Positions 14,985 through 23,881 are shown, counted from the stretch's first letter. The stretch is DNA of 32,927 nucleotides from an uncultured Bacteroidota bacterium (GCA_937901015.1 CALCGQ010000024.1:1-32927); one strand, 5' to 3'. Numbers and translations: made by a program. The notes: generated by a model not told the origin, from the letters alone.

Positions 14985-16976
14985 ATGAACTACATTAATC
15001 TGGACGACATACTTGTTTATACTGTTAAGGATCGCTGCCGCGTATGCTATACATGTGTGAGAGAATGCCCGGTTAAAGCCATTAAGATTATAAATGGCCA
15101 AGCTGAGGTTATGCCCGAAAGATGTATCGCATGTGGTAATTGTGTAAATATGTGTAGCCAGGGAGCAAAAACATTCAATAAACATTTAAATAAGGTTGAT
15201 GCGCTCCTACGCAAAGATAATAATGTAATTGCTGCTGTTGCTCCAAGTTTTCCAGCAGAATTTACTGAGATTGACACTACCGGACAATTTGTAGGGATGA
15301 TTAGAAAATTAGGTTTTAGCAAAGTGGTAGAAGTATCCTTTGGCGCGGACCTTGTTGCAGATCAATACAATGAACTATTGCAAAAGAACTCGGGCGTTTC
15401 ATATATCTCCTCCGATTGCCCCGCTGTGGTGGCCTGTATTGAAAAGCATCATCCTGATCTAGTCAAAAACCTAGCTCCAATTGTGTCTCCTATGGTAGCA
15501 ATTGGGCGGGTAATTAAGAAAAAATATTCTGAAGATGTAAATATCGTATTCATCGGACCTTGCATTGCTAAAAAAGGTGAGTCTGATGAAATTGATTATT
15601 CCATAACTTTTACAGAGTTGAGGCAGATCTTCCTGTCAAAAGGGATAACACAAGACACAGTAGTTCATAGTGAGTTTGACCCTCCAACTTCTGGAAAAGG
15701 ATCAATTTTTCCAGTTAGTCATGGCTTGTTAAACACCATGGGGCTAAAATCAGATGTAACAGAATGTGATATCATTGTAGCTGATGGTAAAAAGAATTTC
15801 ATGGATGCCCTTAATGAATTTGAAAAAGGCAATCTTGATGGAAAACATCTTAACTTACTTTGCTGTGATGGTTGTATCATGGGTCCGGGAATGTCAAAAA
15901 ATGGCAGTAGACTAAACAGAAAAAACAGAATTTCTGATTATGCTAAAAATAAGCTGAGTAAACTGGATACCAAAGAGTGGGAAGAACAAATTAAAGAATT
16001 TGAAACCTTGGATTTCTCAAGGACGTTCAATCCTGAAGATAGAAGACAATACCTTCCCTCAGAACAAGAAATAACAAATGCATTAAAAAAGATCGGCAAA
16101 TTTGATCATATGGATCACCTTAACTGCAAAGCTTGTGGTTATGATACTTGCCGTGAACATGCAATAGCAATCATTAATGGTTTTGCTGAAAATGAGATGT
16201 GTTTACCTCATTCAATTGAGATTATGCATCAAACCATTAACAATCTAAATGTTACCAATGATAAGCTGGCAACTGCTCGTCAGGCTCTGAAGCAATCTGA
16301 AAAACTTGCCAATATGGGTCAGCTTTCAGCAGGGATTGCTCATGAGTTAAACAATCCACTAGGAGTTATTTCAATGTACAGCAATATCCTTAAGGATGAG
16401 TCAAAGGATGGTGATCCCATTAGAGAAGACCTTGATTTAATTGTTGAACAAGCCGACAGATGTAAAAAAATTGTTGGCGGATTGTTAAATTTTGCAAGGA
16501 AAAACCAGATTGTTACAACTAAGACAGACATAATTGAATTTTGTCGTCGAAGCTTACAGTCGATTGTAATACCATCAAATATTACTACCAAGTTTATCTC
16601 AAAAACAGAAAAGCTTGAAGCAGATATTGATAAAGATCAAATGATGCAAGTTCTTACTAATCTTGAGAAAAATGGTATTGATGCAATGCCCGATGGTGGT
16701 CATCTGAGTATTAAAGTAGAAGATTTAGTAACCGTGTTTGAAATTACAATTTCAGATGAAGGTTGTGGTATAGCTGAAGAAAATATGGATAAGATATTTA
16801 CTCCATTCTTCACAACAAAAGGAATTGGAAAAGGCACAGGCATGGGCCTTCCATTAGTTTATGGAATAGTAAAAATGCACAAGGGACAAATTAATGTAAA
16901 ATCGAATACCGACAAAGATCTTGGTCCCACAGGAACAAGTTTTGCAATTCGATTACCAAAAAAACCAATTATTTAA
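14985..16976 (+). CDS. Sensory [FeFe] hydrogenase-histidine kinase fusion (HydS-like, group C type)
   Basis: 663 aa, soluble. Two [4Fe-4S] motifs (CRVCYTCVRECP; CIACGNCVNMCS, residues 18-58) precede an H-cluster domain (about 80-370). The four H-cluster cysteines are kept: Cys145 (SSDCPAV), Cys193 (GPCIAKK), Cys293 and Cys297 (CCDGC). The proton-relay Cys of HydA (TSCC) is Asp144 here, and the Met of MPC is Gly, so fast turnover is unlikely, as expected for a sensor. Then come a Cys-rich PF04060-like Fe-S motif (CKACGYDTC, near 382), a short coiled coil, HisKA with His453 (AGIAHELNNPLGVI) and HATPase (NLEKNGIDAM; TGMGLPLVYGIV). No PAS domain or membrane segment is present. It should sense H2 or redox state and start phosphotransfer to the receivers coded next to it. 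Family assignment is recalled, not searched. Confidence 0.93.
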   Translation: MNYINLDDILVYTVKDRCRVCYTCVRECPVKAIKIINGQAEVMPERCIACGNCVNMCSQGAKTFNKHLNKVDALLRKDNNVIAAVAPSFPAEFTEIDTTGQFVGMIRKLGFSKVVEVSFGADLVADQYNELLQKNSGVSYISSDCPAVVACIEKHHPDLVKNLAPIVSPMVAIGRVIKKKYSEDVNIVFIGPCIAKKGESDEIDYSITFTELRQIFLSKGITQDTVVHSEFDPPTSGKGSIFPVSHGLLNTMGLKSDVTECDIIVADGKKNFMDALNEFEKGNLDGKHLNLLCCDGCIMGPGMSKNGSRLNRKNRISDYAKNKLSKLDTKEWEEQIKEFETLDFSRTFNPEDRRQYLPSEQEITNALKKIGKFDHMDHLNCKACGYDTCREHAIAIINGFAENEMCLPHSIEIMHQTINNLNVTNDKLATARQALKQSEKLANMGQLSAGIAHELNNPLGVISMYSNILKDESKDGDPIREDLDLIVEQADRCKKIVGGLLNFARKNQIVTTKTDIIEFCRRSLQSIVIPSNITTKFISKTEKLEADIDKDQMMQVLTNLEKNGIDAMPDGGHLSIKVEDLVTVFEITISDEGCGIAEENMDKIFTPFFTTKGIGKGTGMGLPLVYGIVKMHKGQINVKSNTDKDLGPTGTSFAIRLPKKPII

Positions 16977-16986
16977 ATTAACTGTC

Positions 16987-17379
16987 ATGTTGGAGGAAAA
17001 AAAATTAGTATTAATTGTAGATGACGATCCGGATTATTTGTTTCAAATGAAACATCATGTTGAAAGCTTTGGTTTTAATGTTGTTACTGCAGAGAGCGTT
17101 GCAGAAGCTGAAAAAGCCTTGGTTAACAAACCTGATCTAGCAATACTAGATCTTATGATGGAAACACAAGATGCAGGATTTGTACTAGCATACAAAATAA
17201 AGAGAGATTATCCTGATGTTCCTGTAATTATTGCTTCGGCCGTAACTTCCGAAACAGGTCTGAATTTTAATCTTGATACAGAGCAGGATAAAAAATGGAT
17301 TAAAGCTGACCTCTACCTTGAAAAAGGAATTAGAAGTGATCAGCTACATAGAGAAATCAGCAAACTGCTTAAATTATAA
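16987..17379 (+). CDS. Stand-alone receiver-domain protein
   Basis: 130 aa with no output domain. Acidic residues are in LIVDDDPDY, phosphoacceptor Asp55 is in LAILDLMM, strand-4 Ser in IIASAVTS, and Lys in YLEKGI. The LAILDxMMxTQ block is shared with the first receiver of the island (10219), so the two are paralogues; this one has a smaller strand 4-5 insertion. The start ATG 16987 (MLEEKKLVLIVDDDPDYLF) lies 10 nt after the sensor-kinase stop; a longer frame reaching back into the kinase gene is not credible. Most likely it is the direct partner of the sensory hydrogenase-kinase, and may work as a phosphate relay or a protein-binding switch. Confidence 0.87.
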   Translation: MLEEKKLVLIVDDDPDYLFQMKHHVESFGFNVVTAESVAEAEKALVNKPDLAILDLMMETQDAGFVLAYKIKRDYPDVPVIIASAVTSETGLNFNLDTEQDKKWIKADLYLEKGIRSDQLHREISKLLKL

Positions 17380-17398
17380 TTATCTAAAATATAGAGCA

Positions 17399-18517
17399 AT
17401 GGAAAAGTTAAAAGTATTAGTAGTAGATGATGAGCCAGGAATCCGATCAGGAGTAGTTCGAATCTTAAAAAACTACACAATCGGCTTCCCTTTTATGGAA
17501 GAAGACTTTTCTTTTGACATAATTGAAGCTGAAACAGGTGAAATAGCTCTGGAAATCATTGAAAATGAAGGAGCTGACATTGTCCTGCTTGACAATAAGC
17601 TTCCTGGTATTCAAGGCATTGATGTGTTGGAGAAAATCAGCAAGATGCGTATAGATACAGCCGTAATGATGATAACATCATACGCATCACTCGACATCGC
17701 TGTAAAAGCTACAAACTTTGGTGCTTACAACTTCGTACCAAAGCCTTTTACTCCGGATGAGCTAAAATCATCAATCGAAAATATTAGCAAGCACCTCTTC
17801 CTTAAAAGGATGACTAGTGCCATGAAAGAAGAAGGAAAACAAATACGTTTTCAGTTTCTATCAGTGCTGTCACATGAGCTTAAATCTCCATTAAATGCTA
17901 TAGAAGGCTATTTGAAGATAATGGAAGAGAAGCAAGTTGGTGAAAATATTGATGATTATATGTCGATGATCGATAGATCAATGGTCAGAATAAAGGGGAT
18001 GCGAAATTTAATTATTGACATGCTTGATCTTACTCGCCTTGAATCAGGTAAGAAAAAGAGAAAACTTCATGAAGTTGAAATTCATCAACTAGCAACCCTG
18101 GCCATTGATACTATCAAACCAATGGCAATACAACATAATATTACCATCAAACCAGATATTGATGAGAGTATTGTTATGGAAGCAGATCATGATGAGTTGG
18201 AAATAATATTCAATAACCTTCTTTCAAATGCCGTTAAGTATAATCGTGATGGTGGCGAAGTTCGTATTAGTATCCAGAAAATCAACAACGTTGTTACATT
18301 AACAGTATCTGATACTGGTATTGGAATCAGTGATGATGATCTGCCTAAGCTATTTGAAGAGTTTTCACGTATCAAAAACAGTGATACACGGAATATTAGC
18401 GGAACAGGCCTTGGATTGTCAATAACAAAGAAAATGGTTGAGCTCTATAATGGTACTATTACCGTAGATAGCAAACCTAATTTTGGCACAACATTCACAG
18501 TAAAGATGCCAATATAA
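17399..18517 (+). CDS. Receiver-histidine kinase hybrid
   Basis: 372 aa, soluble. An N-terminal receiver (LVVDDEPGIRSG; phosphoacceptor Asp65 in IVLLDNKLPG; Thr in MITSYAS; Lys-Pro in FVPKPF) is followed by HisKA (FLSVLSHELKSPLNAIEGYL) and HATPase (NNLLSNAVKYN; DTGIGIS; GTGLGLSI). The order receiver-then-kinase means its kinase activity is probably controlled by phosphorylation from another kinase, here most simply the sensory hydrogenase-kinase. The start at ATG 17399 lies 19 nt after the previous stop; an upstream in-frame extension overlaps that gene and has no domain. No output or DNA-binding domain follows; the next relay partner must lie elsewhere. About 60 bp separate it from hydG. Confidence 0.9.
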   Translation: MEKLKVLVVDDEPGIRSGVVRILKNYTIGFPFMEEDFSFDIIEAETGEIALEIIENEGADIVLLDNKLPGIQGIDVLEKISKMRIDTAVMMITSYASLDIAVKATNFGAYNFVPKPFTPDELKSSIENISKHLFLKRMTSAMKEEGKQIRFQFLSVLSHELKSPLNAIEGYLKIMEEKQVGENIDDYMSMIDRSMVRIKGMRNLIIDMLDLTRLESGKKKRKLHEVEIHQLATLAIDTIKPMAIQHNITIKPDIDESIVMEADHDELEIIFNNLLSNAVKYNRDGGEVRISIQKINNVVTLTVSDTGIGISDDDLPKLFEEFSRIKNSDTRNISGTGLGLSITKKMVELYNGTITVDSKPNFGTTFTVKMPI

Positions 18518-18579
18518 TTGATTAAAGAATCAGGATACTAGATAAATATCTTCAACCATGATTCTAAAATATTAAAACA

Positions 18580-20007
18580 ATGAAATTCACTCCTGAAATA
18601 TATAATATACCTGATAAGCCACAAAAGCCATATATCGATGTGGATGAAATATGGGGCTATCTAAATAATGCTAAACCTACTGATAATAGGGTTGAGGAAA
18701 TTGTTACAAAATCCCTTAATAAAGAGAGACTTAACCTTGAAGAGGTTGCTACACTTATAAAGGCTGACAAACCAGGCCAGATAGAGCTAATAAAAAATGG
18801 AGCCCGTCAACTTAAGGAAAGAGTGTATGGCAAAAGAATAGTGCTTTTTGCTCCTCTTTACGTTGGTAATCTTTGTCAGAACAATTGTGAATACTGCGGC
18901 TTTAAAGCCACTAATAGCGAAACCGTACGCAAAACTCTAGACAAAGCAGAACTCATTAATAATGTTGAGGCTCTTGAGAAGAATGGACAAAAACGCCTAA
19001 TTCTTGTTTATGGTGAACATCCAAAATATACACCTGATTATATTGCTGATAATGTAAAAACTGTTTATGGTGTTAAAACCGGAAATGGTGAAATCAGAAG
19101 GGTGAATATAAATGCAGCACCTTTAAGTATTGAAGGATTTAAAACAGTTAAAGATGCCGGTATTGGAACCTACCAGGTTTTTCAGGAAACATATGAACCT
19201 GAAGCCTATCGCAGGTATCATAAGGGTGGTAGAAAATCAGCATACGATAATCGTTTAGTTGCTCTCGATAGAGCTCAGGAAGCAGGACTCGATGATGTTG
19301 GTATTGGTGTACTTTTTGGTTTAGCTGATTGGAGATTTGACGTTATGGGACTTGTCCGACATACAAATCACCTTGAAGCATGTTATAATGTTGGCCCTCA
19401 CACTATTTCATTTCCAAGATTACAGGATGCTGCCGAGTTTAAAGTAGACCCTGAATATGCTGTAAGTGATGATGAGTTTACAAGAATCGTAGCTATCCTT
19501 CGGCTTGCCGTTCCCTACACAGGAATGATACTTACAGCTCGTGAGCCAATGCATATTCGTAAGGAAGTATTACAATATGGTGTATCTCAAATAGATGCCG
19601 GCACAAAAATAGAAATGGGTGCTTATACTGAAGAAGAGAAAAAGCCTCAGGATTTAAATCAGGAACAATTTCTAATCAATGATGATCGTTCACTGGGAGA
19701 AGTTATTAATGAGCTTCTTGAAGGAGACTATCTTCCATCATTCTGCACAGCGTGCTATCGCAAAGGAAGAACAGGCGAGCATTTTATGGAATTCTCAGTG
19801 CCTGGATTCATAAAAAGATTCTGCACTCCAAATGCTATTCTCACTCTTGCTGAATACATTATGGATTATGCAAAGGAAGATACAGCTATTAAAGGCTGGA
19901 AACTAATTGATAAGAATGTAAGTAGTTTGAATGAACCAAAGCTTGAAGCATCTGTAAAGATGAAAATTGATCGAATAAAACAAGGACAAAGAGATTTGTA
20001 CTATTAA
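18580..20007 (+). CDS. hydG: [FeFe] hydrogenase H-cluster maturase HydG (tyrosine lyase, radical SAM)
   Basis: 475 aa. HydG splits tyrosine into p-cresol and dehydroglycine, giving the CO and CN- ligands of the H-cluster. The radical-SAM cysteines are Cys99, Cys103 and Cys106 (CQNNCEYC, the CX3CX2C form). The second cluster, where the Fe(CO)2CN synthon forms, is held by Cys389, Cys392 and Cys415 (CTAC, then 22 residues, Cys), the exact HydG spacing. Length and the N-terminal helical part are normal for the family. HydF starts 10 nt downstream. Its position in the same operon as structural hydrogenase genes supports that both HydA and the sensory homologue receive an H-cluster. Confidence 0.97.
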   Translation: MKFTPEIYNIPDKPQKPYIDVDEIWGYLNNAKPTDNRVEEIVTKSLNKERLNLEEVATLIKADKPGQIELIKNGARQLKERVYGKRIVLFAPLYVGNLCQNNCEYCGFKATNSETVRKTLDKAELINNVEALEKNGQKRLILVYGEHPKYTPDYIADNVKTVYGVKTGNGEIRRVNINAAPLSIEGFKTVKDAGIGTYQVFQETYEPEAYRRYHKGGRKSAYDNRLVALDRAQEAGLDDVGIGVLFGLADWRFDVMGLVRHTNHLEACYNVGPHTISFPRLQDAAEFKVDPEYAVSDDEFTRIVAILRLAVPYTGMILTAREPMHIRKEVLQYGVSQIDAGTKIEMGAYTEEEKKPQDLNQEQFLINDDRSLGEVINELLEGDYLPSFCTACYRKGRTGEHFMEFSVPGFIKRFCTPNAILTLAEYIMDYAKEDTAIKGWKLIDKNVSSLNEPKLEASVKMKIDRIKQGQRDLYY

Positions 20008-20017
20008 TTGGTGAGTG

Positions 20018-21244
20018 ATGAAAAAAGGAAAGGATCTTAAGCCACATATTGGAATTTTTGGAAGAAGAAATAATGGTAAAAGTTCTTTTATCAACATGAT
20101 TACAGGTCAGGATGTTGCAATTGTTTCAGAACAAGCGGGAACAACCACCGATCCTGTTAAAAAATCCGTAGAGATTTTTGGAATTGGTCCTGTTATAATT
20201 ATTGATACTGCCGGAGTTGATGATGTGGGTGAATTAGGGAAAAAGAGAATCGACAAAACCATGGCAATGGTTAACAACATCGACCTGGCAGTACTTTTAA
20301 TCACTGATAATACATTTGGTTCATTTGAAAAGGATTTGATCAAGGATTTCGAAAAACTTGACATTCCTTATTTGATATTTCATAATAAATCAGATGCCAC
20401 ACCTCTGTTAAAAGAGACTAGTGTAATAATAAAAGAAGAAACTGGAAAAGATTCTCTCGATATTGTAACCTTAACGGATGCATTTGTTACAAAAGTTACT
20501 GACCTGATGAGAGACGCAATTCCCAAATCTGTTTATATAAAAACATCACTATTGGAAGGTCTCATTACGGAAAAAGATATTGTACTATTAATAACACCAA
20601 TCGACTCCGAAGCTCCTGAAGGTAGAATGATTCTTCCTCAACAAATGGCAATTAGAGATGTTCTAGACCATAATTGTATTTGTATCACAGTAAGGGAAAC
20701 AGAACTTGATGATTTTTTGAAACTAGGAATCAAGCCCTCATTAGCAATTACTGATAGCCAGGCATTTGGAATGGTTTCTAGTATTATACCAGAGGATATT
20801 CCATTAACAGGTTTTAGTATTGTTTTCGCTCGTATGAAAGCGAATTTTGATAAATATCTGGAGGGAACTCCACATATTTCAAAGTTGAAAGATGGTGACA
20901 AGGTTCTTATTCTTGAATCATGCACTCATCATGTTAGTTGTGAAGATATAGGTCGATTTAAACTACCAGATTGGATAACAAAATTTACTGGCAAAAAAAT
21001 TAAATATGATGTGGTTGCCGGACTTGATAGCTTAAAAGTAGACATCAACGAATATGCAATAGTAATCCAGTGTGGTGGTTGTGTTGTTACAAAAAAGCAA
21101 CTATCCAACAGATTAAAACCTGCAATCGATGCTGGAATTCCAGTATCAAATTACGGCATGGCGATAGCATATATGAATGGGATCTTTGAACGAGCTGTAG
21201 CACCATTTTTAAATATCAGTGAAAAACCTAAATCTGATTCTTAA
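20018..21244 (+). CDS. hydF: [FeFe] hydrogenase maturase HydF (GTPase/scaffold)
   Basis: 408 aa. HydF is the scaffold on which the 2Fe precursor is assembled and from which it is delivered to HydA. It has an N-terminal GTPase with P-loop GRRNNGKSS, TTTDP switch, DTAG and HNKSD, a dimerisation domain, and a C-terminal cluster site: Cys302 and His304 (CTHH) and Cys352, Cys355 (QCGGC). The family motif CxH...HCxxC usually has His before the CxxC; here it is Gln351, so one potential ligand is missing. The start is ATG 20018; a GTG directly before it is possible but adds only one residue. HydE follows after 20 nt. Confidence 0.95.
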   Translation: MKKGKDLKPHIGIFGRRNNGKSSFINMITGQDVAIVSEQAGTTTDPVKKSVEIFGIGPVIIIDTAGVDDVGELGKKRIDKTMAMVNNIDLAVLLITDNTFGSFEKDLIKDFEKLDIPYLIFHNKSDATPLLKETSVIIKEETGKDSLDIVTLTDAFVTKVTDLMRDAIPKSVYIKTSLLEGLITEKDIVLLITPIDSEAPEGRMILPQQMAIRDVLDHNCICITVRETELDDFLKLGIKPSLAITDSQAFGMVSSIIPEDIPLTGFSIVFARMKANFDKYLEGTPHISKLKDGDKVLILESCTHHVSCEDIGRFKLPDWITKFTGKKIKYDVVAGLDSLKVDINEYAIVIQCGGCVVTKKQLSNRLKPAIDAGIPVSNYGMAIAYMNGIFERAVAPFLNISEKPKSDS

Positions 21245-21264
21245 ATATCCTAGAAAAGACTAAT

Positions 21265-22347
21265 ATGACTAAAGTTTGCCGTATACTAACTCAGGATCGA
21301 TTCGACAAAGAATCAATCATTACCCTTCTAAATGCTGAAGGTAGTGATCGTGATCTTCTGTTTGTAAAGGCAACAGAAGTTAAACAGGAATATATTGGTA
21401 ATAAGGTTCATCTCCGCGGATTAATTGAACTCACAAATCGTTGTTCGAAAAACTGCTACTATTGTGGAATTGGGGCCTCCAATAAAAATATTAATCGATT
21501 TATGGTTAGCTTGCCTGAAGTTGAAAAGGCAATTCAATTTACCTACAACAATAACTATGGTTCAATAGTTATCCAAACGGGGGAACTACAAAGTGAAAGC
21601 TTTACTGCAGCAATCGAAGATATACTTCAATCTATTAATAAAATTAGTGATGGAAAATTAGGTGTTACACTTTCATGTGGCGAACAAAGCAAAGAGACTT
21701 ATCAGCGATGGAAAAATGCCGGAGCTGACCGTTATCTTCTACGTATTGAATCTTCAGATCGAGAATTATACTACAAATTACATCCAAAAGATAAAAAACA
21801 CGATTTTGACACAAGGTTGGCAGCACTGAAATCTTTAAAGGAATGTGGATATCAAACAGGTACTGGAGTGATGATAGGCTTACCTTTTCAAACCATTGAA
21901 AATCTTGCTGAAGACTTATTATTCATGCAGAATTTCAACATTGACATGGTTGGAATGGGTCCATATATAGAACATATTGACACTGAATTATACAAGTACA
22001 AAGATCTGGTTCCTTCAAAGGAAAAGAGAGTGGATTTAAGCCTTAAGATGATCGCTATTTTGCGTATTATGATGAAAGATATAAACATTGCGGCAACAAC
22101 AGCAATGCAGACTCTCATTGATGGTGGAAGAGAAATGGCATTGAAATCTGGAGCCAATATTATGATGCCAAACACAACTCCAGGACTCTATAGAGAACAA
22201 TATGCTCTCTACAATGATAAACCAGGATTAGATGAAGAGGCGGAAGATAGTAAACAATCAATTGAAAAATTAATTAACCGAGCCGGATGTATTGTTGCTT
22301 ATGGAGAACAGGGAAACTCCAAGCATTATAAGGTTCGAACATCATAG
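21265..22347 (+). CDS. hydE: [FeFe] hydrogenase maturase HydE (radical SAM)
   Basis: 360 aa. HydE is the radical-SAM enzyme that converts the HydG product into a dinuclear precursor on the route to the azadithiolate-bridged 2Fe cluster. Radical-SAM cysteines are Cys60, Cys64 and Cys67 (CSKNCYYC) after LRGLIELTNR. The barrel continues with IQTGE, TLSCGEQ, LLRIESSD, GVMIGLPFQT and MVGMGPYIEH, all typical of HydE; biotin synthase would differ here. No extra [2Fe-2S] cysteine triplet is visible near the C-terminus, which is acceptable as that cluster is dispensable in the family. Last gene of the island, closed by an intrinsic terminator. Confidence 0.95.
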   Translation: MTKVCRILTQDRFDKESIITLLNAEGSDRDLLFVKATEVKQEYIGNKVHLRGLIELTNRCSKNCYYCGIGASNKNINRFMVSLPEVEKAIQFTYNNNYGSIVIQTGELQSESFTAAIEDILQSINKISDGKLGVTLSCGEQSKETYQRWKNAGADRYLLRIESSDRELYYKLHPKDKKHDFDTRLAALKSLKECGYQTGTGVMIGLPFQTIENLAEDLLFMQNFNIDMVGMGPYIEHIDTELYKYKDLVPSKEKRVDLSLKMIAILRIMMKDINIAATTAMQTLIDGGREMALKSGANIMMPNTTPGLYREQYALYNDKPGLDEEAEDSKQSIEKLINRAGCIVAYGEQGNSKHYKVRTS

Positions 22348-22374
22348 ATTAACTACTACTTAATTTCATTGTTG

Positions 22375-22406
22375 GGCTGCATCTATTGATGCGGCCTTTT
22401 TATTTT
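22375..22406 (+). terminator. Rho-independent terminator of the hydrogenase island
   Basis: GGCTGCATC (22375-22383), loop TATT, GATGCGGCC (22388-22396) form a 9-bp stem with one G-T pair, followed by TTTTTATTTT. It lies 27 bp after the hydE stop and is the only textbook terminator I see in the window. Confidence 0.88.
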
Positions 22407-22531
22407 AAAAGGACATGCATCCAGTTTGCAAATCGAATGAGCGAGGGGTTATAATCTAAAAACATAAATACATGAATTTCTTTTGATTAATAATCCAACC
22501 CAACACCTATGATTATTTTAAAAATAAGCTA

Positions 22532-22539
22532 TACTTTTG
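22532..22539 (+). promoter_or_regulatory. Putative -7 element of the MATE gene
   Basis: TACTTTTG matches TAnnTTTG and ends only 7 bp before the ATG, so the transcript may begin at or next to the start codon (near-leaderless). No -33 element is clear. Confidence 0.4.
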
Positions 22540-22546
22540 CCACCCA

Positions 22547-23881
22547 ATGGTGAAAACTGATATTAAATATAGCCGTATATGGCAAATTGCCTACCCCATA
22601 ATTCTTGGGAGTATTGCGCAAAACCTCATCAATTTTACCGATACCGCCTTTTTGGGTAGAGTTGGAGAAATTGCATTGGGAGCAGGTGCACTAGGTGGTC
22701 TTTTTTACCTTGCTGTTATTATGCTCGGACTAGGTTTTAGTACTGGAGCTCAGATTATTATTGCCAGAAGAAATGGTGAAGGTAAATTAAAAGAGATTGG
22801 TCAGATCATTGATCAGTCATTGTATTTTATGGTACCCCTTGCATTATTTGCATTTGTATTACTAAGGTATTGGTCCATCGATATATTAGATTATGCAGTA
22901 CAGTCGAAGGCAATATTCGCTGAAACTACGATCTATATGAAATACCGTGCTGTGGGCATATTCTTTGCCATGGGAAATATGGTGTTTCGTGCATTTTATG
23001 TCGGGCTGGCGAAAACCAAGGTTATTACCTATACAACTATTGTATTGGCAATTGTTAACATTACCTTGGATTATATTCTAATATTCGGTCATTTTGGAGC
23101 GCCAGAAATGGGAGTTGCAGGAGCAGCAATCGCATCAGTAATTGCAGAAGCAACAGCACTTCTTTATTTTATTGGATACACATTTGTTACTGTTAAATTT
23201 AGTGATTACGATCTGTTTCTATTTAAGAAACCAGAATACGTTAAACTATTCGCCATTCTAAAAGTTGCAATTCCCATTATGATGCAACAGTTTATTTCAT
23301 TATCGGTATGGTTTATTTTCTTTCTCTTCATCGAAAAACTAGGAGAAATGGCATTGGCAGTATCTAATATTGTACGAAGTGTATATGTGATATTAATGAT
23401 TCCTATTTGGGGATTTGCCACTGCAACAAATACTCTTGTAAGCTATATCATTGGGTTGAAAAAACAAGACGAAGTTCTGTCGTTGATATACAAAATTGCC
23501 GGACTTACATTAGTTGGCGTGCTGGGAATTGTCACCATCGGGGTCTTATTTCCAACGGCAATATTAAGTGTTTACACAAATGATCCCGTACTTATTGAGA
23601 TGGGAAAACCTGTTCTTTCAATAGTAACAATAGGTGTGATTTTTGTTGGAGTTGGGTTCATTTTCTTTAATGGGATCTCAGGCACAGGCAAAACAAATAT
23701 CTCACTATCATTGGAGATCATAGTATTAACAATTTATCTAGTATATACCTATGTTATCATTAATGTATTCAATGCGTCAGTAACAATGGCATGGTCATCT
23801 GAGATAGTATATGGAACCTTGATGGCCTTAGTATCGATATTATACTTAAGAACCGGGCATTGGAAAAAGAGTGAAATATAA
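22547..23881 (+). CDS. MATE family efflux transporter
   Basis: 444 aa inner-membrane protein with about 12 predicted TM helices, the usual MATE size. The N-terminal repeat starts YSRIWQIAYPIILGSIAQNL and NFTDTAFLGRVGEIALGAGA, a clear MATE signature; the second half repeats the pattern (AIPIMMQQFISLSVW). Members export cationic drugs or metabolites using Na+ or H+ gradients; the substrate here cannot be read from sequence. It appears to be a single gene with a TAnnTTTG element directly ahead of it, and converges on aroF across a tandem-repeat region. Confidence 0.92.
   Translation: MVKTDIKYSRIWQIAYPIILGSIAQNLINFTDTAFLGRVGEIALGAGALGGLFYLAVIMLGLGFSTGAQIIIARRNGEGKLKEIGQIIDQSLYFMVPLALFAFVLLRYWSIDILDYAVQSKAIFAETTIYMKYRAVGIFFAMGNMVFRAFYVGLAKTKVITYTTIVLAIVNITLDYILIFGHFGAPEMGVAGAAIASVIAEATALLYFIGYTFVTVKFSDYDLFLFKKPEYVKLFAILKVAIPIMMQQFISLSVWFIFFLFIEKLGEMALAVSNIVRSVYVILMIPIWGFATATNTLVSYIIGLKKQDEVLSLIYKIAGLTLVGVLGIVTIGVLFPTAILSVYTNDPVLIEMGKPVLSIVTIGVIFVGVGFIFFNGISGTGKTNISLSLEIIVLTIYLVYTYVIINVFNASVTMAWSSEIVYGTLMALVSILYLRTGHWKKSEI

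Noticed and set aside
14985-16976. A second catalytic hydrogenase
   Set aside because: Loss of the proton-relay cysteine and the fused kinase point to a sensor rather than an enzyme with high turnover.
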